From contig CAIKMZ010000084.1 in the NCBI GenBank assembly GCA_903828665.1, positions 1 through 64,000 on the forward strand: DNA of 64,000 bases, written 5' to 3'. Of the stretch, positions 1-8,041 are shown piece after piece (the stretch's first letter is position 1; each line of letters opens with the position of its first letter). The translations under genes and the position numbers were made by a program. Origin of the DNA: an uncultured beta proteobacterium (GTDB taxonomy: Bacteria; Pseudomonadota; Gammaproteobacteria; Burkholderiales; Burkholderiaceae_C). The notes below the pieces were generated by a model. It saw only the letters and a list, made by a program, of their open reading frames with translations, was not told the origin of the DNA and did not search any database.

Positions 1-2
1 AG

Positions 3-140
3 CAGTTGATTCAGCGCATCGACCAGTTTGTCACTCACCACAATGCCCACAGCCAACCCTTCCAATGGACGGCTACTGCAGATTCGATCCTGGAAAAGTT
101 GCATCGACTTTGCTCACGTATCAGTGGGACAGGACACTAG
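3..140 (+). mobile_element. IS630-family transposase, C-terminal end
   Basis: The frame enters from outside the window and encodes 45 residues ending in TAG at 138-140. The peptide has the IS630/Tc1-mariner tail pattern: a basic helix, then FVTHHNAHSQPFQWTATADS and a closing helix. This tail follows the last acidic residue of the DDE catalytic domain, which would lie upstream of base 1, so I cannot tell whether the element is intact. The last bases before the stop (about 117-139) look like the start of a terminal inverted repeat ending at a TA target, as in IS630 elements, but the other end is not visible. The element borders the AT-richer PYP/c-di-GMP genes and may mark how they arrived. Confidence 0.75.
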
Positions 141-244
141 CAGAGGCGACGCAAAGCAACCACGGATAACCCGACCAGCTTTCCCAAGTCTTTACTTGGC
201 AACTAATGCTAGCAAAGATTTGAGTGCTAGAGATCGTAGATCTT

Positions 245-1882
245 ATGAGAAAATTAAAGGCTGAAAATCAAATCGCGGATGCTTCTTCATCGTTGTTTGC
301 CGAGCCTGACGAATCGAGATCGTCGATAGCCGGTGAGGCAACGGTCTATCACTTGTCAGCGATCGATAAAGCGCTGCGCGTTTCTGAAGCGCGCTATCGC
401 CGTCTGTTTGAAACTGCCCAGGATGGCATCCTGCTGCTCAATGCCGAGACCGCACAGATTGAAGATGTGAATCCGTTTCTGGTTGACATGCTGGGCTACT
501 CACACGAAGAACTCCTGGGAAAGAAGATCTGGGAGATTGGAGCCTTCAAGGACACTGCACTGAACGTGGACGCCTTTTTGGAACTTCAGACTAAACGCTA
601 CATCCGATATGACAATCTTCCTCTGGTCGCAAAAGATGTCAGCAATTGTTATGTAGAGTTTGTCAGCAATGTTTACGATTGTGAGGGCATTGATGTCATT
701 CAATGCAACATCCGTGACAACACAAAGCGTCACCTCACCGAACTGGCATTGAGAGCGAGCACCCGTGCCCTGAAGATGCTCAGTGAAAGCAATGTTGCTT
801 TGCTTCAATCACCAGACGAAGAAGTTCTTTTTGCAGAGTATTGCCGGATCGCCGTCGAGACTGGTGGTTACCGAATGGCCTGGATCGGGTTGGCCGAAGA
901 AGGGACTGATAAGTTCGTCAGGGCAATTTCGCACTATGGGGATGATGACGGCTATTTGGCCGTAATCAATTTCACCTGGTCAGCGACGGAGTGGGGAAAC
1001 GGCCCTGTGGGCAGAGCTCTCCGCTCAGGGCAAGTCCAATTTACCGAGAATATTGCTACCGATCCGACGATGACTCCATGGCGGGTCGAAGCATTGAAAC
1101 GAGGCTACCGCTCAACTATCGCCGTTCCATTTCGACTTCCCAACGACGTGATGGCTTGTTTGACGGTCTACAGCGCAAAAAGCGAGAGATGGTCTGATCC
1201 AGAACGCAAGTTACTACAGGAGATTGCCGCTGACCTTGCCTTTGGCATCGCAGCAATCCAGACAGCAGTTGCCAAGATTCAATATCAAGTAAGTTTGCGA
1301 GAGAGTCTGGAACAGACCATCCAGGTCATTGCCGATACGGTAGACGAAAGAGACTCCTACACCGGGGGACATCAGAGACGAACCGCCGATATTTGCACCA
1401 AGATCGCGACCGAGATGGGCCTGTCCGTTGATCGCATTCATGGCCTTCACTTGGCGGCGACGATTCATGATCTGGGCAAGATTGGTATCCCTGCCGAAAC
1501 CCTCGCCAAGCCGCGGCGCTTGACCCCCATGGAATTTGGCATGATAAAGGAGCACTCCGCCATTGGCTTCAGGATTCTGAAAGTCGTCAACTTTCCGTGG
1601 CCAATCGCCGAGATTGTTCTCCAGCATCACGAACGGATTGATGGCTCAGGCTACCCATCGGGACTGTCGGGTGATGCCCTGCTGCTTGAATCCAGAATTC
1701 TGGCGGTCGCCGACGTGGTCGAGGCGATGGCTTCGCACCGACCTTACCGGGCAGCGCTTGGCATCGAGGCAGCGCTGGATGAGATTGCCGCGCAACGCGG
1801 TATTTCTTTCGATGCAGATGTTGTTGATGCCTGTCTTCGGGTTTTCCGTGAACAGGGATACGAATTGAAATTTTACGATTGA
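245..1882 (+). CDS. PAS-GAF-HD-GYP cyclic-di-GMP phosphodiesterase
   Basis: A predicted cytoplasmic c-di-GMP hydrolase. Residues about 45-165 form a PAS sensor domain, about 170-345 a GAF domain, and about 365-545 an HD-GYP domain. The HD-GYP part keeps the metal ligands and signature: HDLGKIGIP, HHE and DGSGYPSGL. No receiver domain and no membrane segment is seen, so its signal is probably a cytoplasmic ligand or a partner protein. I chose ATG 245; a GTG at 224 is in frame, and neither has a strong ribosome binding site. The PYP gene follows after 48 bases on the same strand, then a diguanylate cyclase, so the three likely form one operon with opposing c-di-GMP activities. The DNA here is clearly AT-richer than the genes after 3855 (25 G+C in bases 661-720 by hand count). 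Confidence 0.88.
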   Translation: MRKLKAENQIADASSSLFAEPDESRSSIAGEATVYHLSAIDKALRVSEARYRRLFETAQDGILLLNAETAQIEDVNPFLVDMLGYSHEELLGKKIWEIGAFKDTALNVDAFLELQTKRYIRYDNLPLVAKDVSNCYVEFVSNVYDCEGIDVIQCNIRDNTKRHLTELALRASTRALKMLSESNVALLQSPDEEVLFAEYCRIAVETGGYRMAWIGLAEEGTDKFVRAISHYGDDDGYLAVINFTWSATEWGNGPVGRALRSGQVQFTENIATDPTMTPWRVEALKRGYRSTIAVPFRLPNDVMACLTVYSAKSERWSDPERKLLQEIAADLAFGIAAIQTAVAKIQYQVSLRESLEQTIQVIADTVDERDSYTGGHQRRTADICTKIATEMGLSVDRIHGLHLAATIHDLGKIGIPAETLAKPRRLTPMEFGMIKEHSAIGFRILKVVNFPWPIAEIVLQHHERIDGSGYPSGLSGDALLLESRILAVADVVEAMASHRPYRAALGIEAALDEIAAQRGISFDADVVDACLRVFREQGYELKFYD

Positions 1883-1930
1883 CTTCAAGCTCTTTGACAC
1901 CTCGGAGTTTGAGCACACGAAAGCAAGCCG

Positions 1931-2299
1931 ATGAAACAGCCAATGGCCTTTGACTCTCCCGGACTTCTGCCCGGGCTCGCCGCTGCGTCGAAGTCTGAAC
2001 TGGATGAACTCAAATTTGGCGTCGTCGAGATGGATTTAGAAGGCATCGTGCTTCGCTACAACCGCGCTGAGGCTCAACAAGCTGGCTTGTCAGAAGATCA
2101 AGTTGTCGGTCGGCAGTTCTTTCGGGATGTCGCGGCATGCTGCAACAACCAGCGCGTCGCGCAGCGCTATGAGCAGCCCAGTCTGGATGAAACCATCGAG
2201 TACACCTTTGCATTTCAAATGAGGCTCACACCGGTCACTCTGCGACTGATCAAGGACGCTGGTGCTGCGGTGATGTACATGCTCGTGCTGCGGCGATGA
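1931..2299 (+). CDS. pyp: Photoactive yellow protein (blue-light photoreceptor)
   Basis: A 122-residue single PAS domain that aligns end to end with Halorhodospira PYP (125 residues) with an offset of one. Conserved pocket residues by my alignment: Cys70 (chromophore thioester, PYP Cys69) in FFRDVAACC, Tyr43 and Glu47 (PYP Tyr42 and Glu46) in LRYNRAE, and Tyr91, Phe93 and Met97 (PYP Tyr94, Phe96, Met100) in EYTFAFQM. Differences: Thr50 is Ala51, Arg52 is Leu53, Tyr98 is Phe95. PYPs bind p-coumaric acid and signal through a photocycle. The two chromophore genes, tyrosine ammonia-lyase and coumarate-CoA ligase, are not seen in this window. The next gene, a GGDEF protein, starts inside this stop codon (ATGA), which points to c-di-GMP output. 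The start at 1931 gives the usual PYP N-terminal cap. Confidence 0.88.
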   Translation: MKQPMAFDSPGLLPGLAAASKSELDELKFGVVEMDLEGIVLRYNRAEAQQAGLSEDQVVGRQFFRDVAACCNNQRVAQRYEQPSLDETIEYTFAFQMRLTPVTLRLIKDAGAAVMYMLVLRR

Positions 2300-3663
2300 A
2301 GGCGCTCAGCCCAACGGATTCCGGGGTGTTCGACTGTTCGCAGAAGTTGCGAGAGTTACAACAGTTTGTGTACATGATGCCCACCGCTGTTCTCAAACTT
2401 GGCCCCGCTGGAGAGGTACAGATGCTGAATCCGATGGCGGCTCAGCTGCTGCAACGCGTTGAAATCAATCCAGCTTCCCTCAACGGTTTGTCCATACTGG
2501 ACGCGTTGTCCAGCGGGCTGTCACAAGCTTGGGCAGCAAACGGGGCAAGGATCGGGCCAGTTTCGGAACCGCTTCACAGCACCCTTCAACTAAAGGGCGC
2601 ACCAGCAGTTCACTTGGTTGTGCGGGTGATCAGACCAGATCCACATTGCACGATGGTCTCCATTGAGGATGTAAGCGCTACGGTCGAAGAAGCGCACCTG
2701 CTGCATCAGCATAGGCAATGGCTTGAGTTGGTACTTGAAAAGCTCGAAGGGTACTGCGTAGCGATGGTCACTACCGAGGGCCTGCTGCTGGCCGCAAATC
2801 CATCGATCGACCGCATGTTTGGCATCAACTCGGTCAATAGTGTTGGTCAGGGGTTCTTTGAACTGCTTGGTCCGGTTCAAGCCGGCAGTAGCACGGTATC
2901 TCTTGCCGACATCAAGACGGCCCTGCTGGACCGCGGTTCACTTCGATTTGACATGGCGCTTCACCACCAGTCCGGCAAACTCATCTGGGGCGACATCCTA
3001 GTCTCGCCAACGATGGAAGAAGACAACTCGGTCAACGGCTACGTATTTGTCATTCGAGACGCTTCCAAGCAGCACGATGCCCACATCAGCTTGGTCAAGG
3101 ACGCACAGACGGACCCCTTGACCGGGCTTTTCAACCGACGCGGGCTCGAGAGCAGCTTAGGTGATCAGGCAATGATATCGTCCAGCGCCGGCCCATTGGC
3201 CTGCTGGATCATGATGGACATCGACCATTTCAAGAGAGTCAACGACACCTATGGCCACTCGGTCGGCGATGACGTTCTCAGGCAGGTCGCAAGACTGCTA
3301 AAGAATTCCGCCCGTGAAGGTGATATTGTTGCCCGCATTGGCGGCGAGGAGTTCCTGATCATGCTGCTTGGCGTTTCCCTTGCAACAGCGTTGGTGGCTG
3401 CGGAGCGCTTGCGCCATCAAATTCAGGACCATAAACTGATTTCAGGCTCGGATCATATCCAGGTCACTGCATCGTTCGGAGTCGCCGAGCAAGATTGCGG
3501 TGAACGCTGGGCCAAAACCGTTGTGGCCGCCGACGAGGCGCTGTCAAGGGCGAAGGCGTCGGGGCGCAACAGGTCTGTGACTGCTGAAAATCGTTCGCAA
3601 CACATCGATCGTTGCACAAATGCCCCTTTAGATTGCAGTCATCATGACGTTCAGAAGACTTAG
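2296..3663 (+). CDS. PAS-PAS-GGDEF diguanylate cyclase
   Basis: A 455-residue predicted diguanylate cyclase making c-di-GMP from GTP. Two PAS-like regions (about 15-130 and 140-260) precede a GGDEF domain (about 270-435) that starts with DPLTGLFNRRG. The active-site loop is GGEEF, and the product-inhibition I-site RxxD is present just before it (REGD in REGDIVARIGGEEF). No transmembrane segment is seen. The ATG overlaps the PYP stop by four bases, so the two are probably translated together, and a protein-protein link between PYP and a PAS domain of this enzyme is a reasonable inference. The short tail after the domain (about residues 436-455) is low in recognisable structure. Confidence 0.9.
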   Translation: MKALSPTDSGVFDCSQKLRELQQFVYMMPTAVLKLGPAGEVQMLNPMAAQLLQRVEINPASLNGLSILDALSSGLSQAWAANGARIGPVSEPLHSTLQLKGAPAVHLVVRVIRPDPHCTMVSIEDVSATVEEAHLLHQHRQWLELVLEKLEGYCVAMVTTEGLLLAANPSIDRMFGINSVNSVGQGFFELLGPVQAGSSTVSLADIKTALLDRGSLRFDMALHHQSGKLIWGDILVSPTMEEDNSVNGYVFVIRDASKQHDAHISLVKDAQTDPLTGLFNRRGLESSLGDQAMISSSAGPLACWIMMDIDHFKRVNDTYGHSVGDDVLRQVARLLKNSAREGDIVARIGGEEFLIMLLGVSLATALVAAERLRHQIQDHKLISGSDHIQVTASFGVAEQDCGERWAKTVVAADEALSRAKASGRNRSVTAENRSQHIDRCTNAPLDCSHHDVQKT

Positions 3664-3854
3664 TCAAACGAAAAGGGCACGATGTCAAATGCCATGTTGG
3701 GCTTCTGACGGGAGTCGAAGTGGGCAGCACGTAACCTGTCTGTCGTGGACGACGCCAATGTGCCTCCTGTTGCCAGTGACTCCGCCCCTGACAAGAAGCA
3801 CCCGTAGACGGGTTGGCTGTGACCGGGCTGACCGTGGATCGAGCTTGCGGTCCG
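3664..3854 (+). other. Intergenic stretch between convergent genes
   Basis: No gene is assigned. It separates the AT-richer PYP module from the GC-rich block. A short perfect stem (ACCCGT, 2-base loop, ACGGGT; 3800-3813) could act as a weak terminator but has no T-tract. On the minus strand the bases just before a stop at about 3661-3663 read as a plausible C-terminal peptide (AAHFDSRQKPNMAFDIVPFS), which may be the remnant of a lost gene; I do not recognise it. Confidence 0.35.
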
Positions 3855-4946
3855 TCAGGCCGGCGAAGCTTCCACCGGGCGCTTGCGGTAGGAGCCCGGG
3901 GCGCTGCCGGTCCAGTTCTTGAAGGCGCGCTGGAAGGTCGCGCTGTCGGCAAAGCCGAGGTCGCCCGCCAGCGTGGCCAGCGGCACCTGGCTGCTGTTCA
4001 GGCGCACGATCGCCAGGTCGCGGCGCAATTCGTCCTTCAAGGTCTGGAACGAAGTGCCCTCGGCCGCCAGATGGCGCTGCAGCGCGCTGACCGACATGTG
4101 CAGCCGTTCGGACGTGCTCATGAGGTCCGGCCAGGACCGGCTGGACTGCTGCAGCAGCGAACGCACGCGCGCCGCCGTTGCCGGCTCGACCAGCCGGGGC
4201 CCCAGCAGGTTGCCGGGAGTGGCGCGCAGGAATTCCTGCATGGCCTGGGTATCGCGCCGCACCGGAACGGCCAGCGCGGCGGCGTCGAACCAAGCGGCCG
4301 AGCGCGGCTGCGTGTAGCGCAGCCGCGCGGGAAAGATTCTTTCGTAGGCCGCCGCATAGGCCGGTTGCGGATAGCTGAAATCGAAGCGCCGGGGCACCAG
4401 TCTGCGCCCGTGCAGCCAGGCCAGCAAACGCCAGAACACGCGCAGCAGCAATTCATGCAGGTAGTTCTCCCCGGAGCTTGCGTCCTCGTTGATCTCCAGT
4501 GCAAAGCCGCTCAGCGGCCCGTCGCGAACCACGACCAGCGCCACATCGTCCTGCAACAAGCCAAAGCAATCGGCCACGCGGTGCAGGGCGCTCTCAACCG
4601 TGCGCGCGCCCGTGGTCGAGCGCACCATCAGCGCGAAGCTGCCCTGGCGCAAGGGGCGCGACAGATGGGACATGCACTCGTCGTCCAGATTGGCGACGAT
4701 GGCGGTGAACAGGGCTGTGTACTGGTCGGGCGTGACGCGTGAGCGCACTTCCTGCAAGCGCGCCGGCGCAATCCCCGCCGCATCGAGCATGGCGCTGATC
4801 CATTGCGGCGTCGCAATGCCCCGGGCGCGGGGCCCGGACAACAGGCCGTTCACGGCCGCGATCGGAATCGTCACGGAAGCTTGCAACATCGGGCTGCGCT
4901 CAACAGGCTGGGAGACCGCCCCTTGCAAAACGACCTGATTTGCCAT
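3855..4946 (-). CDS. AraC-family transcriptional regulator (OruR/ArgR-like architecture)
   Basis: A 363-residue regulator with an N-terminal AraC-type ligand-binding domain of the arabinose-binding-domain class (about residues 35-225) and two C-terminal AraC helix-turn-helix motifs (about 265-355). The recognisable C-terminal signature is LGFADSATFQRAFKNWTG. It lies divergent to the thiolase-MaoC-SDR-ACAD-ligase operon that begins 141 bases away, so it is the likely regulator of that operon, responding to its substrate or a CoA ester. The start at 4946 is the first ATG; a second ATG at residue 20 is possible, and neither has a clear ribosome binding site. Confidence 0.85.
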   Translation of the reverse strand: MANQVVLQGAVSQPVERSPMLQASVTIPIAAVNGLLSGPRARGIATPQWISAMLDAAGIAPARLQEVRSRVTPDQYTALFTAIVANLDDECMSHLSRPLRQGSFALMVRSTTGARTVESALHRVADCFGLLQDDVALVVVRDGPLSGFALEINEDASSGENYLHELLLRVFWRLLAWLHGRRLVPRRFDFSYPQPAYAAAYERIFPARLRYTQPRSAAWFDAAALAVPVRRDTQAMQEFLRATPGNLLGPRLVEPATAARVRSLLQQSSRSWPDLMSTSERLHMSVSALQRHLAAEGTSFQTLKDELRRDLAIVRLNSSQVPLATLAGDLGFADSATFQRAFKNWTGSAPGSYRKRPVEASPA

Positions 4947-5087
4947 TTGCGCGACCTGAATCGCAATCGCCGGGGGGCTTGGTCCATCCTATCATAGCGA
5001 CCCGGCAGGCAGGCCATTGCCCCCTGCCGCAAGGGCGAGGCCAGGCCGCGGGCCGACCCGCCAGCAACAAGACGAGGAGCCAAGCGC

Positions 5088-6272
5088 ATGAGTCGAGATG
5101 TATTCGTCACCGGGGTCGGGATGATCCCCTTCAGCAAGCCCGGCGCCAACGCGCCCTACCCGCAAATGGCCGGCCAGGCCGTGCGCGCTGCGCTGGCCGA
5201 CGCCGGTCTCGCTTACGCCCTGGTGCAGCAGGCCTATGTCGGCTATGTCTACGGCGACTCCACCGCCGGCCAGCGCGCGCTCTACGAGGTCGGCATGACG
5301 GGCATCCCGATCGTCAATGTCAACAACAACTGCTCGACCGGCTCGACCGCCCTGTTCCTGGCGCGCCAGGCCGTCTCCAGCGACGCGGCCGACTGCGTGC
5401 TGGCACTGGGCTTTGAGCACATGAGTGCGGGCGCGATCGGCACCGTGTTCACGGACCGGCCCTCGCCCTTCGAGCGCTTTGACACGATCACCGACGAACT
5501 TGTCGGCAACGCGCAGCTGCCGCTGGCGTTGCGCTACTTCGGCGGCGCCGGCCTGGCGCACATGCAGCATTACGGCACCAAGCTCGAAACCTTCGCCAAG
5601 ATCCGCGCCAAGGCCAGCCGCCACGCCGCCAACAACCCGGTGGCGCTTTTCCGCAAGGTCGTGACCGAAGACGAGGTGATGGCCTCGCCGGCGGTCTGGC
5701 CCGGCGTGCTGACGCGCCTGATGGCCTGCCCGCCGACCTGCGGCGCGGCCGCCGCCATCGTCTGCTCGGCCGAGTTCGCGCAACGCCACGGCCTGAACCG
5801 CCAGGTGCGCATCGTTGCGCAGGCCATGACGACGGACCGGCCCGAGACCTTCGCGGCGCGCGACATGCGCGAGGTGGTGGGTTTCAGCATGGCACGCGAT
5901 GCGGCGAACCAGGTCTACGAGCAGGCCGGCATCGGCCCGCAGGACGTCGATGTGATCGAACTGCATGACTGCTTTGCGCAGAACGAGTTGCTGACCTACG
6001 AGGCACTGGGCCTGTGCCCGCCGGGCGGCGCCGAGAAGTTCATCGTCGACTGCGACAACACCTACGGCGGCAAGTTCGTCACCAATCCTTCGGGCGGCCT
6101 GCTGTCCAAGGGCCACCCGCTCGGCGCCACCGGCCTGGCGCAGTGCACGGAACTGGTTCAGCAGTTGCGCGGCACAGCCGAGCAGCGTCAGGTCCAGGAT
6201 GCGCGGCTGGCCCTTCAGCACAACCTGGGCCTGGGCGGCGCCTGCGTCGTGACTCTGTACGAACGCGTCTGA
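5088..6272 (+). CDS. SCP-x/lipid-transfer-type thiolase (acetyl-CoA acetyltransferase family)
   Basis: A 394-residue thiolase-superfamily enzyme of the lipid-transfer/SCP-x subgroup, predicted to cleave a 3-oxoacyl-CoA with CoA at the last step of a beta-oxidation round. Seen: nucleophile Cys82 in NNNCSTGS, the HDCF loop at about 293-296, and the C-terminal GHPLGATG motif. The C-terminus ends in the usual glycine-rich GLGGACVVTLYE strand. It is the first gene of a six-gene operon; GTG of the next gene is 13 bases after its stop. SCP-x-type thiolases often work on bulky or branched chains such as steroid side chains, but the substrate cannot be read from sequence. Confidence 0.85.
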   Translation: MSRDVFVTGVGMIPFSKPGANAPYPQMAGQAVRAALADAGLAYALVQQAYVGYVYGDSTAGQRALYEVGMTGIPIVNVNNNCSTGSTALFLARQAVSSDAADCVLALGFEHMSAGAIGTVFTDRPSPFERFDTITDELVGNAQLPLALRYFGGAGLAHMQHYGTKLETFAKIRAKASRHAANNPVALFRKVVTEDEVMASPAVWPGVLTRLMACPPTCGAAAAIVCSAEFAQRHGLNRQVRIVAQAMTTDRPETFAARDMREVVGFSMARDAANQVYEQAGIGPQDVDVIELHDCFAQNELLTYEALGLCPPGGAEKFIVDCDNTYGGKFVTNPSGGLLSKGHPLGATGLAQCTELVQQLRGTAEQRQVQDARLALQHNLGLGGACVVTLYERV

Positions 6273-6285
6273 ACGGAAGCCGGGT

Positions 6286-6726
6286 GTGATTGACAAGAAG
6301 TGGATCGGGCACGTCCTGCCGCCTTCGGTGCTGACGCTGGAGCGCGGCCGGCTCTGCTCCTTCGCCAAGGCCATCGGCGAAACCGATCCGGTCTACACGG
6401 ATCTGCAAGCCGCGCAGGCCGCCGGCTACGCGGACCTGCCCTGTCCGCCCACGTTTCTGTTTGCCGCCGAGCTCGATTCCGGCGCTACGATGGCGCTGCT
6501 CGATCTGCTTGAGGTGCCGATTGCCAGGATACTGCATGGCGAGCAGAGCTTCAGCTACCACGCCCCGGTGGTCGCCGGCGACACCGTGACGCTGCAGCCG
6601 CGCGTGACGGACATTTACGACAAGAAGAACGGCGCGCTCGAATTCATGGTCAAGCAGGTCGCGGCGCACAACCAGCGCAACGAACTGGTGGCCGAGCTGC
6701 GCACCGTCATCGTCGTTCGCCACTGA
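6286..6726 (+). CDS. MaoC-like N-terminal hot-dog dehydratase subunit (FAS1-DH/UPF0336 type)
   Basis: A 146-residue hot-dog protein of the FAS1-type dehydratase N-terminal family. It carries the family segment HGEQSFSYHAPVVAGDTV and a C-terminal beta-rich half. Proteins of this type usually lack the catalytic Asp/His of R-hydratases and pair with a catalytic MaoC partner; the next gene is that partner, 16 bases downstream. The start is GTG at 6286, giving a length normal for the family. Together with the partner it would hydrate an enoyl-CoA. Confidence 0.78.
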   Translation: MIDKKWIGHVLPPSVLTLERGRLCSFAKAIGETDPVYTDLQAAQAAGYADLPCPPTFLFAAELDSGATMALLDLLEVPIARILHGEQSFSYHAPVVAGDTVTLQPRVTDIYDKKNGALEFMVKQVAAHNQRNELVAELRTVIVVRH

Positions 6727-6742
6727 TGAGGAAGCACGCTCC

Positions 6743-7162
6743 ATGCATACGACCTGTCTCGCCGATGTACGCGCCGGCCAGGAACTCCCGGCGACTACGC
6801 TGCCGCCTGTCGACCGGACCATGCTGGCGCTGTTTGCCGGCGCCTCCGGCGACCACAACCCGATCCACATCGACATCGACTTCGCGCGCCGGGCCGGCAT
6901 GCCCGACGTCTTCGCGCACGGCATGCTGGGCATGGCCTGGATGGGCCGCCTGCTGACCCGATGGGCGCCGCAGAGTCGCCTGCGCCGGATGGACGCCCGT
7001 TTCATGGGCATCACGCACCTGGGCAACCAGATCACGTGCCGGGGCAAGGTCGTCGAGATCATCGAGATCGGCAACGAGCGCTGTGCGCGCATCGAAGTCA
7101 GCACCGCCAACCAGTACGGCCAGACCAAAATTGCGGGCGAAGCCCTGATCGCGCTGGACTGA
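6743..7162 (+). CDS. MaoC-family enoyl-CoA hydratase subunit
   Basis: A 139-residue hot-dog protein with the (R)-hydratase overhang motif: GASGDHNPIHIDIDFARRAG followed by VFAHGML. The Asp and His of this motif are the catalytic pair in MaoC/PhaJ enzymes. It follows the non-catalytic-looking half at 6286, so the two probably make a heteromeric hydratase like HadAB or ChsH1-ChsH2. A purine-rich stretch (TGAGGAAGC) precedes the ATG. It acts in the cytoplasm on 2-enoyl-CoA made by the dehydrogenase at 8042. Confidence 0.83.
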   Translation: MHTTCLADVRAGQELPATTLPPVDRTMLALFAGASGDHNPIHIDIDFARRAGMPDVFAHGMLGMAWMGRLLTRWAPQSRLRRMDARFMGITHLGNQITCRGKVVEIIEIGNERCARIEVSTANQYGQTKIAGEALIALD

Positions 7163-7203
7163 CGCAGACCACTGATCCCAACTTCATCCAACAGGAAATC
7201 AGC

Positions 7204-8031
7204 ATGACCCCAAAGCTCGACGGCAAGGTTGCCCTCATCACCGGTTCGGGACGCGGCATTGGTCGCGCCATCGCGCTCAAGCTCGCCAGTGAAGGCGCGC
7301 GCTTGGTCATCAATGACCTCGATGCCGCGCCGGCGCAGGAGACGGTTGATGCCATCCGCGCTGCCGGCGGCCAAGCCGTGGTCTGCGTCGGCAGCGTCGC
7401 CGCACCGGACTTCGCCGATCGTTTCATCGGCACCGCGGTCAACGAATACCAGGGGCTCGACATCATCGTCAACAACGCCGGCTACACCTGGGACAGCGTG
7501 ATCCAGAAGATGACCGACGAGCAGTGGTACGCGATGATCGACTGCCACCTGACGGCGCCCTTTCGCATCCTGCGCGCGGCGCAGCCGGTGATCCGCGCCC
7601 TGAGCAAGAGCGAGGCCGAAGCCGGCCAGCGCGCGGTGCGCAAGGTGGTCAACATCTCGTCCGTGGCCGGCCTGTTCGGCAACGCCGGGCAGACCAACTA
7701 TTCAGCGGCCAAGGCCGGCATCGTCGGCATGACGCAGACGCTGGCCAAGGAATGGGGACGCATGAACGTCACGGTCAACTGCATCGCCTTCGGCCTGATC
7801 AAGACACGGCTGACCGGCACCGCCGGCGAGGGCACGGCCATCATCGACAGCCGCGAGATCAAGGTCGGCGTCAACCCCGGCCTGCTCGCCACCATGGAGC
7901 AGACCATCCCGCTGGGACGTGGCGGCACGCCGGAGGAAGCGGCGGGCGCCGTCTACCTGTTCTGCATCCCCGAGTCGGACTACGTCAGCGGCCAGACGCT
8001 GCTCTGCTCCGGCGGGCTGACCGGCATCTGA
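7204..8031 (+). CDS. Short-chain dehydrogenase, 3-hydroxyacyl-CoA/3-oxoacyl reductase type
   Basis: A 275-residue classical SDR. It has the Rossmann motif TGSGRGIGRAIA near residue 14, NNAG at about 95-98, and the catalytic YSAAKAG. The ATG at 7204 follows AGGAAATCAGC, a good ribosome binding site. A FabG-like enzyme between a hydratase and a thiolase in a catabolic operon most likely oxidises the 3-hydroxyacyl-CoA to the 3-oxoacyl-CoA with NAD(P)+. An insert of about 12 residues around SKSEAEAGQRA before the catalytic region is longer than in FabG. Confidence 0.85.
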   Translation: MTPKLDGKVALITGSGRGIGRAIALKLASEGARLVINDLDAAPAQETVDAIRAAGGQAVVCVGSVAAPDFADRFIGTAVNEYQGLDIIVNNAGYTWDSVIQKMTDEQWYAMIDCHLTAPFRILRAAQPVIRALSKSEAEAGQRAVRKVVNISSVAGLFGNAGQTNYSAAKAGIVGMTQTLAKEWGRMNVTVNCIAFGLIKTRLTGTAGEGTAIIDSREIKVGVNPGLLATMEQTIPLGRGGTPEEAAGAVYLFCIPESDYVSGQTLLCSGGLTGI

Positions 8032-8041
8032 AGGAGTCACC

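Noticed and set aside
3800..3813. A 6-bp hairpin as a terminator
   Set aside because: Short stem, 2-base loop and no T-tract; noted in the intergenic entry only.
3813..4742. A 309-codon plus-strand open frame opposite the AraC regulator
   Set aside because: Antisense of AraC; no domain.
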